A stretch of 64,000 nt of DNA from Plazaster borealis. Its lineage: Eukaryota; Echinodermata; Asteroidea; Forcipulatida; Labidiasteridae. This document shows, piece after piece, positions 1 to 10,875 of the stretch. The DNA lies in contig JAJGQC010000683.1 of the NCBI GenBank assembly GCA_021014325.1, forward strand, positions 186,001 through 250,000, in the 5' to 3' direction. Position 1 is the stretch's first letter, and the number at the start of each line of letters is the position of its first letter. The translations under genes and the position numbers were made by a program. Under the pieces are notes generated by a model, which was given only the letters and a program-made list of their open reading frames with translations, was not told where the DNA came from and did no database searches.

Positions 1-292
1 GGAATTGCTTGGGAACAGTCACGTTGTATTTTGGGGTAGTTGTTTAATAATATCAGAGTGAAGTTGTTTATTAAGTACTGGCCCTACCTCGTAGGTGGAG
101 GTTATTATAAAAGTGATTTAGTGTGTGATTTATATTGTGATTTGTAAGTGTTCTGATCATTTGCCAGGGACAGAGAGCCTCCGTTGAGGGAGGAAGTTAT
201 TAAATAAACCATTTGATTTGCTGCATTTAGTTTGTCGACTATTTCTTATTTCATTTCGGATCCTGTGTAGTTGTTATCAAATCGGGACGGTA
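1..292 (+). mobile_element. Possible 3' part of an LTR at the window edge
   Basis: The first ~290 bases contain an AATAAA-type polyadenylation signal near 204 and end in a run finishing ACGGTACA. This is compatible with the R-U5 part of a long terminal repeat ending in CA. The partner LTR, the 5' end and any target duplication would lie outside the window, so this is only a suggestion. Confidence 0.25.
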
Positions 293-2059
293 CAATTCAG
301 TCCCAACGGATCATTCCCTAGCCGCTCAGGGTTTTTCCGGTCAGGCCGTCCGAAGCCAGCGCCTCCCTAGGTAGCTGCCTATAGTCAAGCAACTTCTTGC
401 TAAAGGGGGCGTTGCGCGACAACATTACATGGTGTTATGAAAAGGCATAATGATGTCACACTCTTTCAAAGCCCACCGCTGAGGCCAAAATGAGGCAGAT
501 CACTGGACACTAGCTGTTCTTTGTCCGTCAAAACGTGCCCGTGACCTCAGCGTATAATGCATCCCTTATTTAAGCATAGAGAAAGGACCACGGAATGAGT
601 TCGAACCTCACGGGCAGTGACGACATAGACCAATGAGCCACACGAACCCATTTGTGTAGGGGTGCATCGCTGCATTGTACACTGGTAAACTGCATTTCAT
701 TTGGGGCATGCGTTGAAGAATAATGTGTCATATTTTCTGACGTCGTTTCGCTGCAAAAATATTCCACAATAATGGAGTAGATATTTCGTGTCAAATAAGA
801 CTTCATGCGCAGTCGAGTACAGTTCACCCTGGTTCATACAGACGCACGCAATCGCAAAGATTATAATGACAGCTATCTGTCAATGTTTTTGAAAATCAAC
901 CAAAGGTCCTGAAATTTACAGCAAAATTCACAAGAGAAATTTTGACTTCCGTTAAAAATTGATGTAATTACAATTTTCATTGATTTTCTGGATCAAACAA
1001 TTGCGCATCTAGCAGGGAGTGAGTTTTTTTGTTGGACCATGCTAATCGATGATGTGGCCAACCTAAGCCAACTCCAAACCAATAATCCAAACATTTTAAA
1101 TATTCTTTTCCTGCCACTCTTTCATTAACATGTCGGAGTGACATCAGGTACTTTTTAAGTGTCTGTTTATAATTAAAAAGTCATTACTCAGCCATTTTTT
1201 AAAAAAATTTTTATCTAAATATTTTCAGGTTCCTCAAATACACCTAGCCAAATAGCATGCCAATTGTCTTTTTACCATTGGGGTTGTTTTCACACCAACA
1301 AATTTCCACCAATGACCAGTTCTCCCGGTATTCCCTTGGGAAATGTAAGAAATGTACGAAATTATTATGTTTTTGCTGACTCAGCAAAAACGAGGGTTTC
1401 ATTCAAACAAATGGTTTAGAGACTCATGTGGGCTGATCTCAAAGGAAATTTTGCTTGAATTTGTTTTATTTAGTCACAAGGGTCTATATCTAATAGTTTT
1501 GGGCGATTTAAACGTGATTGTGTTCTCCAAAAACATGTATTACACGCAATATAAAAACGTACACTTAAAAAGTACCTGTTGGTGTTAGTGTGTGAGGTTT
1601 TTTTTATGCTGACACGCAGGGTTAAGCATAACTACCGATTTGGGGTTCTGCGCACGCCGGTTACCCTAAATACACTGTTCTGCTCCACTATTGACAACTT
1701 GCTGACCGCAAAGTGGAGGTTTGTGTCAGCAGTCACAATATGATTAGCATATGACTGCAATGGATTAACGGCGACGATCATGTTTCCTCTGAAGTAAGGA
1801 CGTTCGAACTCCTTCTGTGGTCCTTTCTCAATGCTTTATGCAAGGTGTCTAAAGGACTTATCAACTGAATTTTCTACAAAACACAGCCAATACTTTAGAC
1901 TTATCTAGATTAGTCCTATAAGACATCATGCTGGACTATTTTGTTTTAGTCAAAATGACCAATTAATTTTAAGAGTGCAGACATCTGCACTGGCAATGCC
2001 AAAGTCATGGGTTTCAAACCCACCCGAGTTATTTGCCCTTATTTGTTTCTTCTTCGCAG
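293..2059. other. No gene seen
   Basis: AT-rich sequence with short chance ORFs only. I see no conserved protein motif, RNA gene or clear repeat boundary. If the exon at 2060 is real, part of this may be intron. Confidence 0.5.
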
Positions 2060-2223
2060 AACTCATCTAAAAACCTTGTAACCAGCAGCGGTAAAGATAC
2101 CATGAAAGGATTCTCGTTTTCTGAGGGCAGTAGTGGCTTGACGTGCTACAAACAAATAGATAAACCAACGCCCCAACAGAAACGGGAACTAAACCAAGTC
2201 AATGGTTTGCTGTGCCTCGATTG
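2060..2223 (+). CDS. Candidate isolated internal exon, unknown protein
   Basis: A pyrimidine-rich tract ending TTCTTCTTCGCAG at 2059 is a strong splice acceptor, and GTAAGC at 2224 is a strong donor. The 164 bp between them are open in the frame that starts at the acceptor (phase 0 in, phase 2 out). The exon would encode about 54 residues, polar, Ser- and Lys-rich, including the words SGLTCYKQ and PTPQQKRELNQ. I do not recognise a domain. No partner exon is evident elsewhere in the window, so the gene would extend outside it or have distant exons. It could be chance: two good splice sites around a short open frame are not rare in 64 kb. Confidence 0.4.
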
Positions 2224-2889
2224 GTAAGCATCAATAGTTAAGCTTTGCCTTAGTAAGTTCAACAGATTGCATCAGTCTACTTTACGAGGCAATTTATAGG
2301 CAACCAGTTCCAGGCAATCTCCAAGTATAGACAGGCCATTCACATATCAATGTTCACCTGTTTATTTGTTGTGGATTGTAAAACAATGTTTGGAAAATGA
2401 CAACAAAACTGGTTATGTAGCGTGCGCAATATTATATATTGGTAGTAGGGTAGAACCAAGACTTTAATACAATCCATACATTTTCAAAATTATACATTCA
2501 ACAAAGGTTATGCATGGGTGGCGAGATGTACACAATCTTTATATCAATTATCAGGACATGTTTATCAGAAATACTGTCTTTGTAATCCACAAAGTGTGTA
2601 TTTCTAAAAATTGAAAGGACGTGCCTTTTTGATGGAAAAGATTTAAGTGGTGGTTCGATGTGTTGAAATCAGTGTTTTCATCATGAATTTTACAATATGT
2701 TTTGTTTTCTTTGTAGCCTATATTTTATTTATCCTAAAGTATCAAGGTGCTATGGAAAACGATCTAAATTTCGGACACAACGAAGCTAGTAAGATCTCTT
2801 TAGTTGCTTGGTAGCTTTGGACAGTCAGCATGCTTTCAGTTTTTCAAGTGTACGTCATGGTTTAGCAACTTAGCTTAACTTCATGCCTA
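2224..2889. other. No gene seen
   Basis: Unannotated AT-rich sequence without recognisable coding or repeat structure. It would be intron if the preceding exon is real. Confidence 0.4.
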
Positions 2890-3450
2890 AATGTGTTTTT
2901 TTGTGTGAGAATGGTGTCATTAACCCTTCTACTCTTGATGACAATTTCCAGGATTTGAAACAAATCAACTGCAGGGATTTTGTATGGTGGCACAACTGTG
3001 TACAGAACAAGCTGTGTACCGTGTAGATACATCCATTGCATGATATCACATTGCAGGCTGGAATAGTGTACATGACAATCCAAACCATGGACGATATTGA
3101 GTGGTGGTCAGACAGTAGGAGTGTTGGCTGTGTAAAATGTAGATGTATTCACCACATGATATCACGTGGCTGGCATATGGCTGGCATAGTTTTAATCCAC
3201 ATTTGATGATACTGAATGGGCAGACAGTAGGAGGGTTGACTATGATTCAATCACCACATGATTATCATACAGCATTTTGTCACAGTTTTATCTTTCAAAA
3301 CCACATTGGATCATGAATAATTGTCACACATAGGGGGGTTGACTGTGTTTTTAATGTATGCATTTACCACATGATATCCAATTGCAGGCAGGCATAGTTT
3401 ATCATTCAAAACCAAAAAGGGATGTTATGAAATAATCAAATAAAAGGAGG
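2890..3450 (+). repeat. Degenerate ~110-bp tandem repeat
   Basis: Two words recur in the same order at roughly 104-114 bp spacing: ACAGTAGGAGNGTTGNCT at about 3109, 3223, 3327 and 3439, and CACCACATGATATCA at about 3151, 3252 and 3365. A more diverged first unit begins near 2920. Units differ by substitutions and indels, so the array is old. Confidence 0.7.
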
Positions 3451-4778
3451 GTTTACTTTTTTTAATTTAATTATTTCTAGTTCTGAAGGTGAACCAATTT
3501 CACACGCTTAGCCATGCATCTCTTTTTTACTGTAACACTTTTATTATATAGATTGCCCTCTTTAAATCCTATATCTCTGGGGATTTGTATTATCTTCATC
3601 TTGCCTACTGCCAAAAAATATTAAATCCAATGTTTGACAACACTTCACAGCATAATATGAGCTATTTAGCACGATCTTGGGAGTGTTTAATAAATGGTGG
3701 AAAAGTGGCTTCAGTGGTACCATTGCAAACGTCACTTCCAGTATTTTTTTGTTTGTTTTACTCTTGTATTTTGCCATTTTCGAAATTAATTTCTACTTGT
3801 TTGTACTTCGTGAACTGTCGGGGTAGTTTGGTTTTTCAAAAGACTGATTTAATATTTTTGTCGCAGCAAGGCCTGAATATTTAGTTAGCTTATTGATTTG
3901 TTTTAATTTTACTTTTATAATAAGTAAGCAATAATGTTTTATGTCAAATCATGTGCAAAGGTGTTAAGTTTGGCTGGCTTAGTGGGCTTGATCTAACTTG
4001 CTTGTCCCATAAAAATGCTCGATAAATTCATGCATGCAAACATACACTTTTGGTTTGCAAACGCACAAGAGGCACAAACGTCAAACCAACATCAGCCCTC
4101 ACAAAATATACATGAATTTCCCTAATTTTGCCAACCGATAGTGTTAGTGTGCATTCGCAATGTGCGATGTATTATGCATTGACATCATAGTGCCCTCCTT
4201 ATTAGAGGTAAACCGATGATGAAACAACAAAAATGACAATATCCTTTTGAGCTCCTGGCGAGGGTGCCCTACTCAATTGGTGTCTATGCATAAAGTCTAT
4301 TTGCACACATCATTGGAACAGTATGTCGGCTATAATTAACTTTTGTTTCCTAAACTGACCATTCTTATCCCTAATTGTCACCATAGTTTTGGTACTAACC
4401 GCGTGAAATGGACGACATTGTTTCTAGAAAAACTGTTGCCACAAAGTGGACGAATATAGTTTTTGTAGGAATCAGGTATACATATTTTGATCAAGCGGTC
4501 ACTAACCGAAGATTCTGTGATATGAAAATGCTTAGTATTAATAATCTGACCTTTTAAATTTATAGTTGGACGGCCATCTTATATAACATCTTATTGGGCG
4601 GTTGTGCCGTCTGAAATATAGACAAACATTGTTTTTTGCTAAGTCTAATTTTCATCTGCATACTCAGTTTGAATTAAAATAAAAAAATCATAAGTGTTGT
4701 TGATTTACTTGTCATATATTTCTTTATCAGATTTCCAGTTATCTTAAAGTGTCACACTTAAGGGGCCGTCCAAAGTTT
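3451..4778. other. No gene seen
   Basis: Only chance ORFs. The 99-codon ORF at 3585-3884 is low in complexity and has a shadow ORF on the other strand. I see no recognisable domain. Confidence 0.5.
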
Positions 4779-4780
4779 TA

Positions 4781-5148
4781 AAGGACTTGGGTGTACTTTC
4801 TGTAACATAAAGCACCATGTTCACAGATTTACATTGAACTTTCACCGTTTGAAGATAATGATAGTAGAAAGCTTACCTTAAAATATTACTTGATGAGGTG
4901 ATGTAGTTTTTGAGAAATAAGTAAAACAATGTCCGGAAAATACGTTTTACATGATGAAATATGTTATCTTCACCCTGAGACGAAAACTATTTTCGTGACT
5001 TGTTTAACTTATTTCTCAAAAACCACTGCACCTCAGCAAGTAATATTTTAAGGGAAGCTTTCTACTATCATTATCTTCAAACTGTGTGAGTTTGATGTAA
5101 ATACGTGGACATTGTGTTTTGTATCTAACAAAAAGTACCCAGACCCTT
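4781..5148. mobile_element. MITE with TA target duplication
   Basis: Terminal inverted repeats begin AAGGACTTGGGT on the left and AAGGGTCTGGGTACTTTT when the right end is read on the other strand. TA lies directly outside both ends. Subterminal sequences are also inverted: GATAATGATAGTAGAAAGCTT on the left matches its complement on the right, and TTTTGAGAAATAAGT is mirrored near the centre. I recall this family from echinoderm genomes. It has no coding capacity. Confidence 0.8.
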
Positions 5149-5247
5149 TAATCATTTTCACATTTATACAATGAGTTTGTTGAGATGAGGGGGGAGGGGG
5201 TAGGATACCACGAATTGCGTCACCTAGAAACAACACCATTTGTTGAC

Positions 5248-5332
5248 GTTCACGTGTTCGCTCGCGTAACGTGCAGCTAAACCTCCCTTGTGGCGAGTTT
5301 TAGCTGCACGTTGCGCGAGCGAACACGTGAAC
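5248..5332. repeat. 34-bp-arm hairpin containing CACGTG
   Basis: Positions 5248-5281 and 5299-5332 are inverted repeats with one mismatch, separated by 17 bp. Each arm contains CACGTG (E-box core) and a CG-rich GCTCGCG segment in otherwise AT-rich DNA. It could be a minimal foldback element or an RNA hairpin. Confidence 0.85.
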
Positions 5333-6114
5333 GACGTTTCAAACTTGTTTCAATTTGAAAACAAGTTTCACCGTCCATGAACTGACCACCACGCTATAGG
5401 CCCTAATCACTATTCACTTTGCAAATTAGCTTCCCCAAAGTTTACCGAGGACTGGTGCGATGGTCCATTAGTTTTAATAGCACGCCTGAACGTGATGGCG
5501 CATATTACCGCGAAAGTGTTTATTTTTTCAAATTCATTGTGCTGGGTCTCACATTGGAGGTTCCTTGATTTGCACTGAATCACTAATGTGTGCTAGCTCA
5601 TCACACCCATAAATGTTTTAAAATTCATCTTAATTAAAAACAAGTCAACACGTCTGTAATGTCCTTCTTTGAAGTGCAAGGTATAGAATGTAGCTCTGAG
5701 TACCGGGTGGTGTGGGTCGCTGCCCTGTACATTGTTTTATATCTGAAAGTGAAACGTGTAGTTAGGTGCAGTATTGTGACCTTGTTTTATCCTTTGATTT
5801 TTTTAAAAGGTAGGATGAACAACACACCCACTGAAACACCACCATAATTTATTTACATTAAAAATCAACAATTCCCATAAACCACTTTCTGTGCTGTCTT
5901 CAGGTCAATAGTCAAAATTTTATTGCATGAGTCTTGTGGTCTCAATACTCCAAGCAACCCTGTATTATATTTACATATACATATTCACAAATTAAATCAA
6001 CCTATTTCCGATAATTCATCCCAATTTTTTTTACGGCCGTTTTGAAAAATGCTTGTCTGCAAGTGCGCATGCTCATAAAGACACCATTCTAGAAAGAGGC
6101 TAGAGGTACGGTCG
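5333..6114. other. No gene seen
   Basis: No supported coding or RNA feature. Confidence 0.5.
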
Positions 6115-6425
6115 GGATGTTTTGGCTTACAGCTGCGTCAATCGCTCCTGTTGTTTACCCAGTCAAGTTGAATTTGGTTCAGTAATACACTTTTTAGATC
6201 GCTGAAAGTAAAATTAACTCCAAAGATCTTGTGATTTATCTGCGTAAAAGAATTGGTTCACGACAGATAAATCGCGTGAACTTAGTTATTTGAAAATGCT
6301 CGATAACGGCCAAATTTGACAGTTTCTTTTAGGGATTGGTCTACTCTACTCCTGGAAGACCGTCAGAGTCATGTGTGGGTCTATTTTGTACTCCAAACCC
6401 CCCAAAATAGCCGGCGTGTGCCTAC
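6115..6425 (+). repeat. Dispersed repeat, second copy inverted at ~28860-29110
   Basis: The segment with GTTGAATTTGGTTCAGTAA, TTTCTTTTAGGGAT and GTGTGGGTCTATTTTGTA reappears in reverse complement at about 28860-29110 with the words in the same order. The copies are clearly diverged. No ends or coding frame were found, so the element class is unknown. Confidence 0.6.
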
Positions 6426-8293
6426 TTACCTATGTTGTGCAAATGAAAATAAAATACATAGGGAAAAAAAGGGCCCCCCACTTTTAAAAGTGTTCGGCCG
6501 CCGCTGGTCCACGGTCAACAAAAAAGAAGTAGATCACTACAAAATATCATCCTTGGCTTTATATTGGACAAACATACCACTGCTATAAGTTTCAACGTTA
6601 TGTTTTTTTCAGAACATGCATTAGAGCGTGTTTGTAGAAATTGCAAAATCTACATGTTTCCCTTATGATTGACCCTGAAAATGTCAACTTGCTAGGGGTC
6701 TCATTTTTGTTTTCCTTTTGGCTATAAAAATGGCCAATATTGGTCTCTTTGTGTCTGGTGAGACAAACAAATCCGCACTTTTATCTATTAACATATCGTT
6801 TTCTCGCTGCCGACTAGGGATGCAGTGTCCTGCCTCTCCCCTTTTCAGCCACCCCACCCCACTCACTCATTTCCGTCCAGTCCCCTGTCTCCCTGGGTTT
6901 TTGCCCATTCTCTGCCCCCCCCCTCTCATGACAACACATGGTACCACAAATGTTTTCTAAATTTTATATTCAAAAACATACATATATTTCTATGCTTCTC
7001 ACTTCTCGAACATTATGATTGCGTTAATTGTGTTATAATTTATTTACATACAAATTATTAAATTTATCTTAACGATGCTAATGTAATACCATCAAAATGT
7101 CTGTCAAGTACAATAATATGTACATCAGTACAGAACTGTAATAGTGGGATTGAGGCTGAAAAACAGCGCCGTAATTATGGGACTGGTCTGAGCGCTAAAA
7201 ACGGGCATTTTTTCTTGCTTAATTGCTCATTAACGTGCAAGCAGATCAAATGGGAACGAGTCAAGTATTTACTTAAGAAAACAAGGGGGAAAAAGTACAC
7301 TCGAAAATTAAGACGAGAGTGCATGTTATCCTTGGCCCACGGCCTAGATGGCGCGCATGCGCTGATGCGGTGAACAGGACGAGATGAGGTGTGTCTTTCA
7401 ATATAAACTACTAACGACACACGTTTTTTTTTTTTTTTTTTTTGTCGGTGATGAAAGGGAGAGGTTGGTGTTTCATTCCACTTCTTTGAATTATTTTCTT
7501 TGATTATTCCCATCGCTCTACCATAGTTTGTTTCGGGTAATGAATTTACCGTATGAAGCCAGGATCATATATACTTCCTACGAATGCGATTACGATACAA
7601 TTTTTGACGTCACAAATTCGCAACGAACACCCGCTCTATCGAATCGAGAAATGTCAATAAAAAAATAGTTTATTATAATATTATCCCTAGTCTTGAGTGT
7701 CCAAATGTATTGAGTTTTAGACCACGTAATAAGAGATCTCAGCCCCCCTCCCCAATCTTGAGAACAGAGTTGTTACTTTGTTATTTTTAGTTATTACTTT
7801 GTTTTGCTTTTAGTTGAGGAGGGTGTTCTGAAAAAATAAACATAAATATGTTTGTATCTTTAGAGTGGTACAGGGGCTTTCTTTAGAAGTGTCAGCAATG
7901 CGAAAGGGTTGGAAAAATGTCAAGAACTAGTAAAAAACATATCTTAGGCGGAGAGAAAAGAACATACGCTAGCGATTACAAAATTGTAACAGCTGGGTAA
8001 ACCTTGAGTAAACAGGTTTTCCATTCATCTTTTGTTGTCATTTTGTGCATAATACGGGTTTTCACGGCCAATTCAAACAACAAATCATTGAAGTTAATGC
8101 TCATTCAGGGGTCGTTTTAGAAAAGGTGAGCTACACCAGCATTTAAGAGTAAAAAGGGGTTATTCACTTTCACCACTTGAGCATTCACTCGACAAATAAG
8201 ATCATTCATGATTCATACAGTGCTTGTATAGCGCTATTCCAAAGAGCATGATCATAGCGCTTTACAATGAAACATTACGAAAACATAATAATA
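6426..8293. other. No gene seen; poly-T tract at ~7424
   Basis: Contains a ~20-bp T tract near 7424-7443 and CT-rich stretches. The ORFs here are low-complexity or overlap on opposite strands, without recognisable domains. Confidence 0.5.
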
Positions 8294-8545
8294 CTAGAGA
8301 TTTAGTGTTTGTTGGAACAAACACTAGGTGTTCGGATTTCATTGGGGTCAGTGTTGTGTCAATGTGTGAACTATTTTATTGAGTCGATGAAAAGATTGTT
8401 GAATTTTGAACCGGAATTCCATTTCAAATTGGGTCACACTTTGTGTAGCGTCTGTTGGGTTTTGAAAGACCTGTCCGATAATGTATATATTGTACAAATT
8501 CATTGTGTAGTTCTTGAGTTATGAATTTGTCCAAAGTCTGACATT
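8294..8545 (-). mobile_element. Helitron-like 3' end, truncated copy H1
   Basis: Read on the minus strand, the element ends with a 10-bp-arm hairpin (8304-8325, arm AGTGTTTGTT, GG loop), a short spacer and CTAG (8294-8297). This is the layout of a Helitron 3' terminus. Inner sequence matches copies H2-H4 (the AAAGACCTGTCCGA word and a GTCACTCTTTGTGTAGCG-like block) and stops near 8545. No Rep or helicase is encoded. Confidence 0.75.
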
Positions 8546-9037
8546 TGATTATTTAGCGAGGTTTGCACGGACGGCTGTTTTAGAGACTAACAATGCGTAA
8601 TGCCAAATCAGGTTGCGTGAACCTTGAACAAATTTAGGACGAAAAGCAGTCAAAAGCGCCATAAAAATGAAAATCAAAGCATCAAGTCTCCGCTGTAAGA
8701 AAACCAGTAAAATTACTCAGGCGTTTTGAAAGTAAACGGGATTTAAAAAAGCGTTCAACATTGAACGCCGTTTTCTCCGATTGTTACTTTTCACTTGGAT
8801 CTACGTGTGTGTGGCCTCGGTGACGTTTTGATTGTTACAGCTACATTGACAAAATGTGTCTCGAAAGTAAGCATTCGTGACTTGTCGCATGACTGCTTGC
8901 AATGGTTAATTGTCTCATACAATGTTTGCAATACATAAAACTTCGGAGTCTAGACACTATTGTGTACATGCGCTTTGAACACCCAGCAGGGTGGATATGT
9001 GCGCATTACAAGTCTTTATGCAAGTCTTATTATTATT
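8546..9037. repeat. Satellite-like repeat flanking the Helitron copies
   Basis: Words such as ACATTGACAAAATGTGTC, GACTGCTTGCAATGGTT and GAGTCTAGACACTATTGTG recur at about 12470-12725 and 13205-13640. They form a diverged ~150-bp repeat into which Helitron copy H2 appears to have inserted. Confidence 0.6.
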
Positions 9038-9555
9038 AGGTGTTCGGGCATTAAGCCCGAACAACTCTTTGTTATTGTTCGTTTTTTTTTTGTTTTTTTT
9101 GTTAGTTCTTCTTTTTCTTCTGATAGTCGTTTGTCCGCAAGCAAACGCATAGTTGCAAACCTTTGATGAACTTGAAACTTTGCATGTAGTTAGAGTATAA
9201 CTGGGAGATGCCGAGTAAGTTGTGACGTAATGATTACGTCATCAGGTGTCGAATTACAGAAAATCAAAGTTTAATATTTCAAAAAATCATAACTCGATAA
9301 CTACCAAATGGATTACAACAATCTATACATCATCGGACAGGTCTTTTAAAACTCAACAAACGCTACACAAAGAGTGACCCCGTTTGACCTTGACCTACGG
9401 CTCAAAATGTAAGTTGAACATTTCGTTAGTAATAGCCCTCGGAAGCACGTTCCGCTCCATTGATCACGAGGTCCAAAGCCTGCGTGCGCTGTAGTGGCAT
9501 GATTTCCGTGCAAGTTTTGACGTGTCGCAGTTCAACGCACTATAACGCAAGCTTA

Positions 9556-10697
9556 GGCCTAAAAAAAAAAAGTTTTTATTGCCCTTTTCCGACCGACCCA
9601 AAAAATCTGAAATCCACGGTCGCGTTTTTTTTTTTTTTTTTGATTTTGTTTGAAGTATTTTATACTTTGATTCCCAGTAAACGACATTTAAGATAGAAAC
9701 CTCGATGTTTTTATGTTTCTTTTGCAAAATTATATTGTTTTATGTTGCAGGCCTGTGAAATCTCCGCTTTCTCATTGACCGTGCCTTTTTTTTATTTCCG
9801 CCTTTTTAAAATGTGAGATAAAAAGACGTGACGAATTTTCCAGGTCGGCCTGCTACATATACATCATACACCACACACGCGACACGAAGTCCGTAAATCC
9901 TATGTCCTTGCTCCATGCTGCCATGCAGTGCGCAACGTGAAAGGGCGGGTATCCATCACGCACTTGTGTTGCAACTCCTTGCCAATAGAGGGCGCTGTGT
10001 GATCGTTGGCATTCATGTACATGTACATATATATCCATGTACATGTACATGTATATCCATGTACACGCACTTTTGAACGCGTCATGTTTTCGAACATCAA
10101 TCAAGATGTCGGTGCAACCATTCCTCTATGGGGCAACACAAGTGCGTGATGGATACCCTGGCTGAACAAAAATTATTATTTTACAGAATAATGTAAGATT
10201 TCTTTCCGTCTTGGTCCGGGTTTTTTGGGGGGTTTTGTTAAACCTTTTCCTTGCGTGGCAGTTTTCATCGCACGCGTCAATTTCTTTTCCTATTGAACGT
10301 TAGTGAGCGGCATCTAGGCCTATCAAGAGTTTCGGCGTGGCGGAGCTCCACTCCCATCATTGTTACATGGTTGTATTTTTCCGCTTTTTTTTTAATGGTC
10401 CACTCACAGGCCTGATGTTGAGAAACAACTTCATATTTATATTATTATTTTATTTATTCATACATCAAGTTTTTAAAAGTTTATTTTTGTTTTGTATTCA
10501 CCATATGAATGTATACTACTTTGAGAACATTAAAATGGTTGAAAACATAAAGTTGTGTGCATATCTACTGTGTTTTTTCCTCCTCTGACGTATTCTTTAA
10601 AAATAAAAAAATAAAAAATAAAAAAAGCGACCGACCGACCGACCCTCCCGATTTTTTAGCCAAAAGGGCAATAAAAACTTTTTTTTTTTTTTAGGCC
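9556..10697. mobile_element. PIF/Harbinger-type non-autonomous transposon
   Basis: The ends are inverted repeats starting GGCCTAAAAA and ending TTTTTAGGCC, followed inward by TTTTTATTGCC/GGCAATAAAAA. TTA flanks both ends (9553-9555 and 10698-10700). The homologous Helitron copy near 16737 shows one TTA and no insert, confirming the 3-bp duplication. A TTA target is typical of PIF/Harbinger elements. The interior holds A/T runs and GACC repeats but no transposase-like frame. Confidence 0.85.
9947..10155. repeat. Nested inverted repeat inside the Harbinger-type element
   Basis: GGTATCCATCACGCACTTG near 9947 is mirrored by CAAGTGCGTGATGGATACC near 10137. Between them lie CATGTACATGTA-type simple repeats. 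It may be an older MITE captured inside the element or part of its subterminal structure. Confidence 0.7.
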
Positions 10698-10746
10698 TTA
10701 TCAATGGCAATAGCACTGCAGAATTGAATTCCGCTCAACCTGTGCC

Positions 10747-10875
10747 ATGTTCAGCGTCAAATTGTTCCCCTATTCGCCCTTTTGGTGGCTCAATGGTGAA
10801 AACGGAATCGAAGACGAAGTTTCACTGAGATGGTCACCTGCTTCAGTGATTCCTATGACTTTTAATTATGTGAGA
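10747..10875 (+). pseudogene. Possible captured exon in Helitron-like copy H2
   Basis: The frame from 10747 reads about 43 codons (including GIEDEVSLRW and MTFNYV) up to ATGTGAGA, which resembles a splice donor. A pyrimidine-rich acceptor-like TTTTTTCTTCGTCAG occurs at about 11394. The same block in the sister copy (16558-16690, minus strand) has an in-frame stop and an indel. Helitrons commonly carry gene fragments, so a captured exon is plausible, but I do not recognise the protein. Confidence 0.3.

Noticed and set aside
1..430. Protein-coding gene at the window start
   Set aside because: No convincing frame. The polyadenylation signal and CA-ended layout fit an LTR better, though weakly.
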